A stretch of DNA of 64,000 bases from Solanum dulcamara (GCF_947179165.1 NC_077248.1:9359256-9423255), one strand, 5' to 3'; positions 1 to 12,000 are shown, counted from the stretch's first letter. The notes: generated from the sequence alone by a model not told the origin. Numbers and translations: made by a program.

Positions 1-297
1 TGGATTAAAATAATATTAATGTTTTAATTTTTATTAAAAAGATAAATAAAAAATAAAAAAAAATAAAAAAAATCGGATGAATATAATATATATATATATA
101 TATTATATTCATTTTTTAAAATTATTTGGAATAAAAGAAAACAATTATATATTTTATTATTATTCAATGTTTATTATTATTTATTTTTATTTTTTAAATA
201 GGGGACAACGGGTGATGGGCATTATTAATATAGTATTAATATAGGTATGGGTAGTAAATTAAAATATATATTTTATTATTATTATTATTATTATTTT

Positions 298-328
<31 letters not shown>

Positions 329-1230
329 TTACGGAAGATTTTAATTATTTATTTATTTATTATTATTTTAAAAGAGGGACAAAAAGGGGTGCAGAATATT
401 CTTATTTTATTTTTAATTATTTTTATTTTCTGATGAATAAATAATATATATATTTTTTAATTTCTTTATTTATTATTATTATTATTTATTGATTTATTTA
501 TTTATTTTTATTTTTTTTGACGAGGAGATGACATATATATTATTTGCGTGTTGTAGTATTAATGGAAGAATAAAAATAATAAAAAAAATTGTTAATTCAA
601 TATTAATTATTTGTTATTTAGGAGAAGTAATGAAAACGTAAAATTAATTAGTGAAATTGGTTATCAAATTAGACGAATTAATTTACGATCTTCTTAATTT
701 TAACAAAAGTAAAATGATTAACCTCATTGTAACTAATTATTAATTTACGAAATAATTAATTATGGTAAATAATAATTTTCTTTTATAAGTCAAATTTAAA
801 TATTACTAAGAGATAATGACTATATACCAAAAAAATGCATATGTTATGAAGATAACAAATTATTTAAAATACACTTGAAAATATGCATGGTTTTATAAAA
901 GTCAATTATTTTAATTTAATTAAAATTGAAGAAGTCTAAAATTAAAATAAGATGAGCATGCATTAATTAATTAACAAACCTCTCATTTTTTACAAAGTAA
1001 ATAATTAACTTCAGTTTAAATAAATTAACTTGAAATATGAGTCTATTAATTAAATCCAACTAATTAACAGAGCTATTTATTTTAAAAATAAAAATCTTTT
1101 GAAACAACAATTTTTTTTGAATAAATAATAAAATATATTATATTCAAGAATTATTTTATAAAATATATATATATATAGAGAGAGAGAGAGAAATTAATTT
1201 AAAATGATGATACCATATATGTATATTTTG

Positions 1231-1273
<43 letters not shown>

Positions 1274-1376
1274 TAATTATATATATATATTTTTTATTAT
1301 TATTGTATTATTATTATTTATTATTTTATTTTTTTGTAAAAATTACGTTGTTGAGGGTAAAAATTGGGTGTCAACA
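1..1376 (-). repeat. AT-rich LTR-like sequence with TTA microsatellites
   Basis: This stretch has no credible gene. It is dominated by (TTA)n/(TTTA)n runs near 275-325, 460-510 and 1228-1273, short (AT)n runs near 90-105 and 1162-1175, and an (AG)n run near 1176-1190. Its right edge reads, on the minus strand, TGTTGACACCC followed by AATTTTTACCC. From memory this looks like the start of Tat/Ogre-like Ty3 LTRs in Solanaceae. It abuts the broken LINE at 1377, so I infer part of an LTR inserted into, or recombined with, that LINE. The other end lies outside the window, so the identification is tentative. Confidence 0.4.
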
Positions 1377-3172
1377 ATAGACACGCCTCTCCTCACCCTC
1401 ATCTCTACCACTCTTTCCCACACTTTCATAGTATGACTTAGAAGCTTAATATCTCTATAGTTGTCACAGCTCTGGCTATCCCCTTTATTTTTGTAAAGCG
1501 GGATCATGATGCTCGATCTCCATTCTACGGGCATCGTTGCCGTCGTAAAGATGACATTAAATAACCTAGTCAGCCATTCCAAACCTACCGAGCCCGCACT
1601 CTTCCAAAATTCTCCAGGGATCTCGTCAGGTCCGGTCGTTCTTCCCCCGCGCATCCTACGAACAGCATCCTTAACCTCATCGACCGTAATACTCCTACAA
1701 CCCCCAAAATCGTGACTCTTTCCTGTATGTTCCAAATCTCCCAACACAATTTCTCTGTCCCCTTTGTCATTCAAAAGTTTATGGAAGTATGACTGCCATC
1801 TTTGTTTGATAAGGGTCTCCTCTATCAATACTTTTCCGTCTTCATCTTTAATGCACTTCACTTGATCCACATCGCGTGCCCTTCTCTCCCGGTCCCTGGC
1901 TAGCCTGAATAATTTTCTGTCCCCATCTTTTTCTTCCAGTTCAGCATAAAGACGTTCAAAAGCTTCCATTTTTGCTGTTGCAACTGCCGACTTCGCCTCC
2001 TTCCTCGCTATCTTATACAGTTCTCCATTCGTCCACTTCTCCACCTCATCCTTGCTCTCCATCAACTTAGCATACGCCACCTTCTTTGCTTCCACTTTCC
2101 CTTGCACTTCTCCATTCCACCACCAGTCCCCTCGATGCCGACTACGACTACCTGTCGAGACTCCTAGCACTTCTTTTGCTACAACCCTAATATAACTAGT
2201 TGTCCTATCCCACATATCGTTCGCATCCCCACTACTATCCCATGCCCCCATATCCTTCAATTTCTCTCCCATCTCAAGGGCACTAACCGTTGTCAAACTC
2301 CCCCATCTGATCCTAGGTCGTTCTTCCCCGACCCTCCTCGTCCTTATCATCTTTATCCCTAAATCCATCACTAGGAGCTTATGTCGGGTTGTAAGGTTGT
2401 CGATCGGGATGACCTTACAGTCTTTACACAAACCCTTATCATCCTTCCTGAGGAGTAAAAAATCTATCTGAGTTTTAGCCACTGAACTACGGAAGGTTAC
2501 CAAGTGGTCCTCCTTTTTTGGGAAACTCGAGTTGGCTATCACCAATCCGAAAGCTCTTGCGAAATCCAACAGTGCGGTTCCTCCTCCATTTCTGTCCCCG
2601 AAGCTAAAGCCCCCATGCACATCATCATACCCTCCCGAAATAGATCCGATGTGCCCATTGAAATCCCCTCCCACGACAAGCTTCTCAGTAGGTGGTATGC
2701 CTCCCACTAACTCGTCCAACTCCTCCCAAAAGCGCCTCTTATCCTCCTCGCATAAGCCCGCTTGCGGCGCATAAGCACTAATAACGTTCAACGTGATCCC
2801 TTCAACGACCATTTTAATCGACATCATCCTATCATTAACTCTCCTAACCTCCACCACCTGATCCCTTAAATCACTGTTTATTAGAATGCTTACCACATTT
2901 CTATACTTCGATTTACCAGAAAACCAAAGCTTATACCCGTCTACCTCCTTAGCTTTAGAGCCGACCCATTTTGTCTCCTGGACACAGGCTATATTTATCT
3001 TCCTCTTCTTTAGAATCTTAACCAGTTCTATGGATTTACCCGTTAACGTCCCAATGTTCCAAGAACCTATTCTCAGTCTAGACGCTCCTTTAACCCACTT
3101 ACCTCTCCTTACCCTCGTCCCCGTCCATGAGCGAGAACATGACCCTAGTCTACCATCACTATCTAGAGCCAC
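1343..3172 (-). mobile_element. RTE-type LINE: AP endonuclease plus start of reverse transcriptase, 3'-truncated
   Basis: The 609-residue reading frame is uninterrupted. Residues about 33-270 form an APE-type endonuclease, which nicks target DNA for target-primed reverse transcription. Catalytic-type residues are visible: N39 in SWN, E66 in QETKW, D170 and N172 in GGDFNGHIG, D237 in QIDFLLLR and H264 in TTRHKL. A charged linker follows, and then the start of the reverse transcriptase (GRTTGPDEIPGEFW, MIPLYKNKGD, NYRDIKLLSHTMKVWERV). The frame leaves the family sequence after MRVRRGVSI near 1377, so the catalytic YADD region is missing and the element cannot move by itself. Losing the 3' end is unusual for a LINE. 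The cause appears to be the LTR-like sequence that begins at 1376. The long open frame suggests a fairly young insertion. Confidence 0.85.
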
Positions 3173-3771
3173 GAAAATGCGTATGAACTAATAAATTATT
3201 TGGGGGTTTAAAATCGGCAAAGTGTAACTACAAGTATATGAACAAAGGATAGAATATAAAGATATAAAAACCGGAGGTACCAACTCCGGTAGAAATGAAC
3301 CTGGTTGCCGCCGGAATATACTGCTCACGTCGGAATACTGTTCACATCGGCGTACTTAATTTAGTTGCAGCGGTTGTTCGTCATCGAAAATACAGATCTG
3401 TACACCTGGAAAAAAAAACACTTTGCCGGAAAAACTAGAGCTTCGCCGGAAAAACTTCTTTGGAGCAGTAAACCGGAACTCGAACTCAAACTCAAAGGTG
3501 ATGACTCCACCACCAAAGACAAATTCCTGTAAAGCTCCGATGTAGCTCTTTTTATGAATGTAAGATGCGAGAATGGGAGCTCCAGATTCAGCCAAAAGAG
3601 ATCTTGGAAAAATGAGATCGAAAGAAAGTGCAGAAAGAGGAAACAGAAAAAGCACTAGCAGCTCCACTAGAAGCTTCACAGTATCCAAGTTCAGAGTGCA
3701 ATCATTAACAGAGTGAAGAGAGGTAAACGCGATGTGCGTCTGGAGCTCCAAATTACCTCTTTATTAATTTG
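3173..3771 (-). other. Probable leader of the RTE LINE with a 131-aa open frame
   Basis: This segment lies directly upstream of the LINE frame on the same strand and is more GC-rich than the flanking DNA. It contains CCGG-rich motifs and an open frame at 3356-3751 (131 aa) with a hydrophobic stretch (LLVELLVLFLFPLSALSF) near its start. I do not recognise the protein. It could be the LINE 5' UTR, a captured host segment, or an unrelated exon. No splice structure can be supported. Confidence 0.3.
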
Positions 3772-4219
3772 TTCAGCTTAGCAGAGCCCTCGACGAAAAA
3801 TCGCCGGAAAATATGGCATCTATCTCCACTCGTCGTTAATTGAGGTAATCTATCTTACTGACAACACTATGAAGAGGCAAATTCGGAATGTATTACCAGT
3901 AATTCTCTGTTCGTTGCTTCTATTGATTGCTACTGAAATTGGAAATTTTTTACCGATTTGCCGATGGAGCACAACGGACGATTGTATAAATACATGCTTC
4001 TATATATATCAATAGCCTATTATCCCCAAGTCTCAAGATCCCATTATGACCTAGATATTGTCTATGCTTAATCTAACAAGAATCATTGGCCTTCTAAACA
4101 GCCTTCGGGAAGGCATGAAACCACCGTCAATCTACATTATATTAAGTGATGGGAATGAATTTATAACTACTCAATTGAAAAAACCTACCCTACCTGGACG
4201 CCAAGCAATTGTAAAAAGA
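3772..4219. other. Intergenic, nothing recognised
   Basis: No coding frame, RNA gene or clear repeat boundary was found. The left edge of the element fragment that ends at 4829 may lie in this stretch, but I cannot place it. Confidence 0.4.
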
Positions 4220-4829
4220 TTATAGCACGATCTCTGACTTTTGAAAGGAGAAACTATGGAGATGGGCCTGAAATCTGTGGGTTGAAGCGTTCCTTGCGCT
4301 AGAATGTCCTTCTTCCCTTCTCTCCAAGCCTAGAACAGCTTTTGGGAGGTTTCTAAGGTAACCAACATCTATTTTGGCACTTAAGGAAAGAATGAGATAA
4401 TAAAAATACGCCACTTTTTTGAATCTGTCCCATCGAATCTCGCTCTGGCGGCCTAATCCCACCACAGCGGCGTAGCACTGATAGTGCTCGATAAAATGGG
4501 GCATGAGTTTTTACTCGAACTCCAAATGAGGCAAACTCGGTGGCGTTGGAAAGAAGATTCATAGACCTTTAATTTGATAGGTCATGGGCAACCTAATTCA
4601 TTATAGGCTGAGAGGTATGGTCGTTTGAAGTTGACCCTAGTTTAAACTCAAGTCCGAAATTAAATCAGAAAAACACTTTCAACTTAACTTTGAGATGGGA
4701 GCATTGTACGATCTTAATTCACAAGTAATGCACTCACATACCAAGGAATTAATCATAATCTTATGACGAATGAGATTTGTATATTTTTATCACAGATATT
4801 TTTAGTAATGACGGGTTAGGTCGTTACAC
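4220..4829 (+). repeat. 3'-terminal fragment of a TGTAACGACC-type LTR element
   Basis: The segment ends TAATGACGGGTTAGGTCGTT followed by ACA. This matches the right end of the element at 14644-16391 (TAATGACGGGTTGGGATCGT followed by GACA). The text around 4500-4640, including AACTCGGTGGCGTTGGAAAG and GGTATGGTCGTTTGAAGTTG, is familiar from that Solanaceae repeat family. No matching left end (TGTAACGACC or TGTCACGACC) is found upstream, so this is a truncated copy. A 94-aa minus-strand frame inside it is not considered real. Confidence 0.5.
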
Positions 4830-6063
4830 GTTTGACTTTATAACACTGACTTCCTCTTACATTTGACTTTATTTTTTTTTTATTTTTTTCATTTTATTCG
4901 AAAATCAAAGTGTGGACATAAAATTTTCAAATACAACTTCAAATTGTATTTGTAATTTGAATAACAATGAAAACTTTATTTTCATTTTCACTTTGTTTAC
5001 TTTTATAATTTTTTAAAAATATAAAATAACCCTATTTAAATTCTATTTTATGTTTAAATCATATATCATGTTTTCTTAAAAATACATTCAAAATCTAAAC
5101 ATTTATTGTAAAAAGTATGGTCAACTCAACTGCGATTTTAAATTTTTTAAATAAAGTTTAAAAAAATAATGGTCAAACGGCCACTAAAAATCTGACATAT
5201 TATTTCTTTTTCTAGATAAGAGAAATACAAATAAATTAAAATTAAATCAACTTTCCCAACGAACTTTTAAACACCACCAACAACAAACAACTCTTATCTT
5301 TTCAATCTTATACAAATAAATACATTTTTTGTAAAAAGCTTTAATCTTATATGTGCTTTGCGAAAGATCTGATCTGTTTCCTTCATGTTTGAAGGAAGTG
5401 TTGCCGGAAAATATTGGATCACCAAAATAATCAAGCCACCGAAGAAAATGATTGGGTGATACAAATAATAATATACAATTATAAAATACACGATTCCTTT
5501 TTCTTTTTTTCTACTTGGAATGAGTCTCTCTCTAGAGATTGTGTGTTACTTGTGTTTAGTAATTTAATTGTAATGTTGTCCATAAAGAATTTGCAAAAAT
5601 AATTAATTTGGATAGGATTAACTAACTTGACGTGTTTTTTAATATAGAAAAGAGATAGATTTGTCAAATTGTATTTTATTTACATTGATGAAATATAGAC
5701 TAAAAGAATTGTTATAAAAAAAAAAGAAGAAGGAAGGTTGGGGTAATATTGTAAGTCGTAAGAAAAGTTAGTGTGATAAAAGTTAAACGTAAAGGGAGAT
5801 CTCAAAAATTATTTTAATTATTAAATAAGAATTTATATTTTTTAAATATGTTAAAAGTAATCTGCAAGAATAAATATTTATTTTTAGAATAAGAACAAAT
5901 AAAAGTTGAGTTGAAAGGCGTGTATTCGGTCTTTACACGTATGAAATGAAAGCGAAATCTGTCCGAAATGACCAAAAAGAAAAGAATACATAAAAAATGT
6001 TTTAGGGAAGCAGGAAGGTAATAACTCCAGCAATTTATCAACAGAAAAAGAAAAGAAAGAAAG
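4830..6063. other. AT-rich intergenic region upstream of the DELLA-like gene
   Basis: No coding frame stands out. The last 150 bases presumably hold the 5' UTR of the GRAS gene (purine-rich GAAAAAGAAAAGAAAGAAAG just before the ATG at 6064). No convincing TATA box or other promoter element could be assigned. Confidence 0.5.
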
Positions 6064-6495
6064 ATGAGTTCAGGAGAGACGTCCATGGATACAGTTATGG
6101 AAGATGAAGATTCCTTTGTTTCTGATACAAATGCAGTCGTCTACGCTGCTTCTGATATTTCAGGCTGGACCCACAGTTTGATCTCAGATAACAATATTAC
6201 TAATTCATCGTCTTCTACTAGTGTAGACGACCGCCACCACCAGCAGCAGATTTCTAATGCTGCCAGTGGTGGCGGTGATTCGATGAATGTATCATCAAGT
6301 GCATCTTCCAGATGGTTTGAGAATAATAAGCAAATTGATGATCAGCAACAGATTAGGATATTTAATGTTGATTTCAGGGCACTTTGCAGTAGATCTGATT
6401 TTCGTAGCCCTTTATTGGCGGATACTGGTCGGACAGTGAACGAAGAGATGGCTTGTGCCGAGGCGATCCAAGAGAACAACTTTACTCTAGCAGAT

Positions 6496-6508
6496 GTACT
6501 AATCAGCC
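6496..6508 (+). repeat. Left target-site duplication of the ARF retrocopy
   Basis: GTACTAATCAGCC is repeated without mismatch at 7137-7149, directly after the poly(A) tract. It encodes VLIS of the GRAS frame in both places, which proves that the GRAS gene was the insertion target. Confidence 0.95.
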
Positions 6509-7136
6509 GATCTGGGAAAGATACTTTCAATTCACAGGAAACGTGTAGTCTACATGCCCAGAATGTTCGGGATCGAAGGGTTTCTTGAAGACTCTCAAAG
6601 ATCAGGCTGGAATCTTGTATTTGTTGACAGGGAGAATGATGTTTTACTCCTTGGAGAAGACCCATGGGAGGTATTTGTCAATAATGTCTGGTACATCAAA
6701 GTTCTTTCATCCGAGGATGTGCAGAAACTAGGAAAGGAGGAGGTTGAATCCCTAAATTGCGGTGCACTTGAAAGGATGACCAGTAATGATAGTGCTGATG
6801 GTCGAGATTTCATGTCTGGACTTTTATCTATAGGTTCACTCGAGTATTGACTGTTGTCGTTGTTCGATAAACCAATTGTGGTTCACCAATTCTCTGCTTC
6901 TGAAGAGCTCGGTGTTCTTTAGCTTTGGCTTAATTAATCCTGTCTCATTTCTTTGACATAGTTCTTTATGTAGTAAAGACTTAATCCATCTCCCATTTGT
7001 ATTACATTGATATTTGTATTAGTTAATCACTGTACTCAAGCTCATGCTCAGGCTCAAGACATGTGATTTAGACTAGGAATCTTTTGAGTTGTAAACCTGT
7101 CAATGCAGTTAAACTTTTGTGAGTAAAAAAAAAAAA
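6509..7136 (+). mobile_element. Processed retrocopy of an ARF (ARF6/ARF8-like) mRNA 3' end
   Basis: The insert contains the C-terminal half of an auxin response factor PB1 domain without introns: [20 protein letters not shown], then [20 protein letters not shown] and [15 protein letters not shown], ending [15 protein letters not shown] at a TGA (6848-6850). About 270 bases of 3'-UTR-like sequence follow, and then 12 A residues (7125-7136). This is flanked by the identical 13-mer GTACTAATCAGCC at 6496-6508 and 7137-7149. Loss of introns, the poly(A) tract, 5' truncation and a TSD are the hallmarks of LINE-mediated retroposition. The first 45 bases match the ARF PB1 region poorly and may be scrambled. 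The ARF frame from 6554 is offset from the GRAS frame, so no fusion protein is predicted. Assignment to the ARF6/8 branch is from memory of the C-terminus. Confidence 0.9.
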
Positions 7137-7149
7137 GTACTAATCAGCC
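7137..7149 (+). repeat. Right target-site duplication of the ARF retrocopy
   Basis: This is the second copy of GTACTAATCAGCC. The preceding bases are 12 A residues. The following CAATCAAGAACACTTAC continues the GRAS frame (QSRTL). Confidence 0.95.
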
Positions 7150-8186
7150 AATCAAGAACACTTACAATTGGAGGAGCAATGAAGAAAATGGCGACTTATT
7201 TTGCAGAAGCTTTGTACCAGAAGATTTACAGAACGAATCCACAAGATTTTGTTGAATCATCCTATTCCAAGGAAAAATTCTTACATATAAGCTTCTACGA
7301 CAGCTACCCCTTACTCAAATTCACCCACTTCACTGCCAATCAATCCATTTTTGAGGCCTTCGCCGATTCCAAGAGAATACATGTAATTGATTTCAGCTTG
7401 AATCAAGGTCTGCAATGGCCAGCACTTATGCAGGCACTCACTTTGCGTCCTGGAGGTCCACCGGCTTTTCGGCTTACAGGAATTGGTGGCTACTCTCAGC
7501 CTGATGAAAGTAGCGATGCCTTACTGGAAGTTGGTTTTAAGCTCGCCCAATTTGCAGAGTCAATTGGTGTAGATTTTGAATTCCAAGGATTCATGGCCCA
7601 TACTTTAGCTGATCTTGAAGCACCAATGTTGAATATTAGACCCAGTAATGTGGAAGCAGTGGCTGTGAACTCTGTTTTCAAGCTTCACCGCCTGTTTTCC
7701 ATTCCAGGATCAATCGAAAAAGTGCTGGATTTAATAAAACAAATACAGCCGAAGATTGTGACCATCGCCGAACAAGAAGCGAATCACAATGGAAGTGTCT
7801 TTACGAACAGGATTAACGAAGCATGGCATTACTATTCAACAATGTTCTATTTGTTGGAGAACTCAGACTCGATTAATCCCAATACTCTAGACTTGGAAAT
7901 GGCGGAGCAGTACCTAGGGAGGGAGATCTATAATTTGGTGGCTTGCGAAGGGACTAAGCGAGTTGTGAGACACGAGACGTTTGGTCAATGGCAAGTGAGG
8001 TTTAACTCTGCAAGGTTCAACCTGGTTCCCCCGAGTTCAGATAAGTACAGACAGGCAGACATGTTATTGTACTTGTACGCTAAGGGAAAGAGATACAAAG
8101 TAGAAGAAAAAGATGGGTGTCTTATGGTGAGTTGGCATAGTCGCCCGCTCATCGCCACATCTGTTTGGCGCGGCTATGTCGCCTAG

Positions 8187-9061
8187 TCTAGGGAGTCGGT
8201 CAATGGGTGAACTCGTTGGACAAATTTAAGAGAAAACAACTTTCTTTCTTTGGCTGATGTTAAAAAAATCTTCTTGTTTGCTATAACACCTAGCAATGTG
8301 GTCACTTGTTAATAAGAATGTAATCAACGCATTCTGAAGTGCTTTTTATTTTGAATTTGGAAAATGGTCAAATAAATTCTTGTATTATCAAAAATAGTTT
8401 AAATATACTACTTACATTATACTTTGGAGCTAAATATATCTTTTACATTCTAATTTGGCACAAAGCTACCCTTAATTTTTACGGAGGGACAGTGTCAAAC
8501 TCAAAATCAAGAGATATCCGGAACTGTTTTGGTGCGGGGAGGGGAGGTAATTCAAATTAAAGTTGTTTTTGAAATTACAAAACAAAGTGTTTAAACAAAA
8601 AAGACGTGGGGTTTGTAGCTGCAAGCCCCAAGTCTTCCACTACTATTTGTAAACTGCTAAGTTCAGTTTGATATGAGTTTGGTATGATAATGAGTTTAAT
8701 GCCTTATTATCTCAAGGAAGTATATTATAGAGCATGGTACAATCATACAACAGAATTTCGGCGTCTTATGTGAATCGTTAAACTAGCTAGCTTGTTACAC
8801 ATGGAAAGGTTCAACTAAAGTTTAAGAGACATTTTCACAGTCATTACAAGGTTAATTGAGAACCAAAAAGAGAGCAAAAAACTAAAATTCTAGATACATT
8901 TAAAACATAAGTAAGCTAACTTAAAGAAACATACACAGATAGACTATAAATTGGGAACAGAACCAGACAAGCTTAAACCTCCTACCTTCTACAACAGTTT
9001 CACAACATATGAATGCTAAATTGCAGTAATAACAACTTTCAGGATTTCGAAGGACTGTGTT
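8187..9061. other. Intergenic region between two convergent genes
   Basis: It holds the 3' regions of the GRAS gene (+) and the dehydrogenase (-). The 73-aa frame at 8339-8560 has no recognisable features. The stretch near 8380-8500 resembles repeat debris, but no ends can be defined. Confidence 0.5.
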
Positions 9062-12000
9062 CTACTTATCAATAATCTTTTGAGATGCATTTATCAGATT
9101 GTTACTGAAATCCCAAAGATTTCGAGCTAACACGTTGTCTCGTGCAAGCTTGCTTGGCTTATACTCGTTGCAATCAGAAAAGTACTTTCCAGTCACTCCC
9201 TTCAAACTTGGATGGAGGGCGACGTAGCAAGTTGTAGCTGCCCCCTGGAAAATAAATCAATTTTGTAATTAATCAGCATTTTTCAGCTTTCAAATGTAAT
9301 GACAAAATTGTCAACCTATGTTATTCAGGCTCTTTAAAAATAGTACTGTTGGATTTGTCTAGGATCCTCCAAAAGCTATCTATATTTGGAGGATCCGACA
9401 CGGTGCAAAATCATTTTTGGAGGGCCCGATCAAGCAATATAGTTGTTTGTTACCTGAGGGACATTCTTCCACAGTAAACAAGTGAAAACCCTTAATATTC
9501 CTGCCAATTAGAAGAAAATATTCCAATTAAAGCTAAGTAATTCATCGAGCTAATCTTTTGTGCGAGGGTTATATATACGTACTCATCAGAAAGGCTGAAT
9601 GTTTCATGAGATTCGTCATAATCAAACCCGGATGAACTGAATTGACAGTGATATTTGCTCGCTCTTCCTGCATTTCCGTTTCTAAATGTCCTTTAACTTG
9701 TCTTAAATGAAGTTAATGAAATAGACAACAACTCATTAGCTTAAATATTCATCCAGGGGCTGGATAACTTGTAGTAATTAGTATGCAGACTTAGCCAATT
9801 ACCTGCAAGCAGCGGGATAGCTCATTGGCGTGTAGTAGGTTGGCTAATTTGGATTGTCCATACGCCAATTTGTCTTGATAACTGGAACGAATAATCACAA
9901 TGTAAAAATTGATTCCACTACGTAATTATTGCTATATAACCTTGTGAAGGTTACCTGTTTTTGTCGTTGATATTGTGGAATTGTATTCCTTCGTGAGGGC
10001 AAATTAGGTGAGCTACTGATGACAAGTTCACAATTCTACCTTCAATATCAGTAGCTCTTGCAGTTTCCTTCATTTTGTCTAGAAGAAGGTTAGTCAAGTA
10101 GAAATGACCTGAAATTTTCCCCAAAAAAAGGAATCAAATCAGCCACATTCATGAGGGAAATAATCTATCCGAAATCTTGATATTAGAATTACGTGATATA
10201 CCAAGATGATTTGTAGCAAATTGTATCTCTATTCCATCCTCAGAAAGCTGAAATGGACAGAACATGATACCTGCATTGTTTCTGTTTTTCGCAAAGTATG
10301 TTAAAAAAAAACATGGTACACATGACTCATATTAGACTCTTCCTAACAATATATCAATGGTTGAAGATGCACAATGGATAAAGATCGAGTGAATTACATT
10401 AAGATATTGAGAGGAAGGTTAAGTGCTAAGAAGTTATCAGCAAATGCCTTGACCGATTTCAATGAGCTGAGGTCGAGTTTCAGAATATCAACACGTGCAG
10501 TTCTGTTTTCGTTCAAAATGTGCTGTTTTGCTTCTTTTGCAGCCTCCATATTTCTTGCAGCAATAATGACATGGGCTTTCCTCAGAGCTAAAACTCTTGC
10601 TGTCTCCAAACCAATGCCGCTTGCACCTCCTGTGGACAAAATGTGTTATCGTATAAATACAAATTACTTCAAACTTACCAGAAGCATCACACGATCTATA
10701 ATCCATCAACAGTAGATTCAGAATTTAGACTTACGATTTTTCTCTATCTATACTTATTATTTTGTAAATATATCTAGGATTCGACCCCAAAAAGGCGCAC
10801 TTATTGTTATATCTGCCACTGATTAGCACATGATTATAACATATTTAAGGGTGTATCTCTTCATAAATTTCTCTTTTCTTTTTTTAAATAATATCTGAAG
10901 GCAAGTGTTGACTTGACTTAAGTTCTGTCTATATTTCTCCCTTCATTCTTCGAACAATGCAAGTTACAATTTCTCCAGATCCGGTCCCACACCGACTGGG
11001 GACGAGAGATTTGGTCTCCTCATATAAACTTGGACAATGCTAACTTTATGAATTAGTTTTTGGGTTTTGTTAGACCTTGTTTGCTTTAATTATACCTTAT
11101 AAATATTTTTGAGATAATATTTTCTGCTTATTTGTCAAACAAAAAAAAAAAACAAGGAAAAATCACTTACATTCAAAACGTTTTTCGGGCCAATATTTTG
11201 CTTCATACCAAACACACTAAAAGTTGTTTTTTTCTCCTCTATTTTCCTCTTGCTTCCACATATATCAAATATCCCAAAGGTGTTGAGGGAAAAAAAGCCC
11301 TAAAGGTTGCACAAGTAGGAAATAAATACTCCTTCATTTTAAATTAAAAGTCTCAAATTTGCGAATCCAAATACAGAATAAAAAGGAAAAAAATGTAGGA
11401 AAACAATTGACACGTGGTCCGAATATTGTTGGCGTCAACTTGAATACCGAATATGAGTTAAAAAAAGAAGAAATAATTGACACGTGATAAATTACTTTTA
11501 CAATTGGTAAAAGCCTAAGGATAGCGGTTATCACTAGGGGTGTACATGGACCGGATTGGTTTGAATTTTTTACAAACTAAATCAAACCATTTGTGTCGAG
11601 TTATTAAATCTATAAATCAAACCAAATCAATAAAAGCTGGGTTTTTCGATATCAATTTTTCTCGGATTTTTCGGGTTTTCTCGGGTTTCTCGGGTTTTTC
11701 ATAGTATCTAATAAAATGCATAGAGCAGTGCTTCTTAAAAAGAGTTCTAGTACAAAATATTAACATATAAGATGGAGGCAGAACATTGTTTAAAGTTTTA
11801 ACGTTATAATATAACTTTATAAGATGAGCTTTTTTTGTATATTATTTAGATGAGTTTCTCAAGTTCAAATCTAAATGTAAGAATGAAAACAAAAATTATG
11901 AAAAATTTTAAAAATATATTTATAAATTACATTTTAATAAATATTTTTATGTATAACATAATTTAAAATAATATATCTATAATCGGGTCGGTTTGGGTTC

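Larger units (their letters stand above)
6064..8186 (+). pseudogene. DELLA-subfamily GRAS regulator gene, split by a retrocopy insertion
   Basis: DELLA proteins are nuclear repressors of gibberellin responses. The first part (6064-6508, about 148 codons) starts MSSGETSMDTV. It has AVVYAASDISGW where DELLA proteins carry TVHYNPSDLSGW, then a Ser/Asn/Gln-rich linker, and it enters the GRAS domain at [20 protein letters not shown]. The reading frame resumes at 7150 and runs to the stop at 8186 with all GRAS motifs: MKKMATYFAEAL (LHRI), HVIDFSLNQGLQWP (VHIID), LHRII around RLTGIGG, a PFYRE-like region, and SAW ending WHSRPLIATSVW. Both halves share one frame, so without the insert the gene would encode about 493 aa in a single exon, as is typical for DELLAs. 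The N-terminal DELLA motif itself is absent. As it stands, translation from 6064 stops at 6588 (TGA). An internal ATG at 7179 could give a 335-aa GRAS fragment. Confidence 0.9.

Noticed and set aside
247..444. 65-aa frame rich in Tyr/Phe
   Set aside because: It is the translation of TTA/TAT microsatellites.
4220..4562. Two overlapping minus-strand frames (94 and 69 aa)
   Set aside because: They lie in a known-type repeat fragment, overlap in different frames and lack any family motif.
7119..7178. Apparent start of the GRAS C-terminal frame at 7119
   Set aside because: The first codon is GTG within the ARF 3' UTR, followed by the poly(A) tract read as Lys. It is an artefact of the insertion. 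The first plausible ATG is 7179.
10374..10715. 113-aa plus-strand frame
   Set aside because: It is the antisense shadow of dehydrogenase exon 2.
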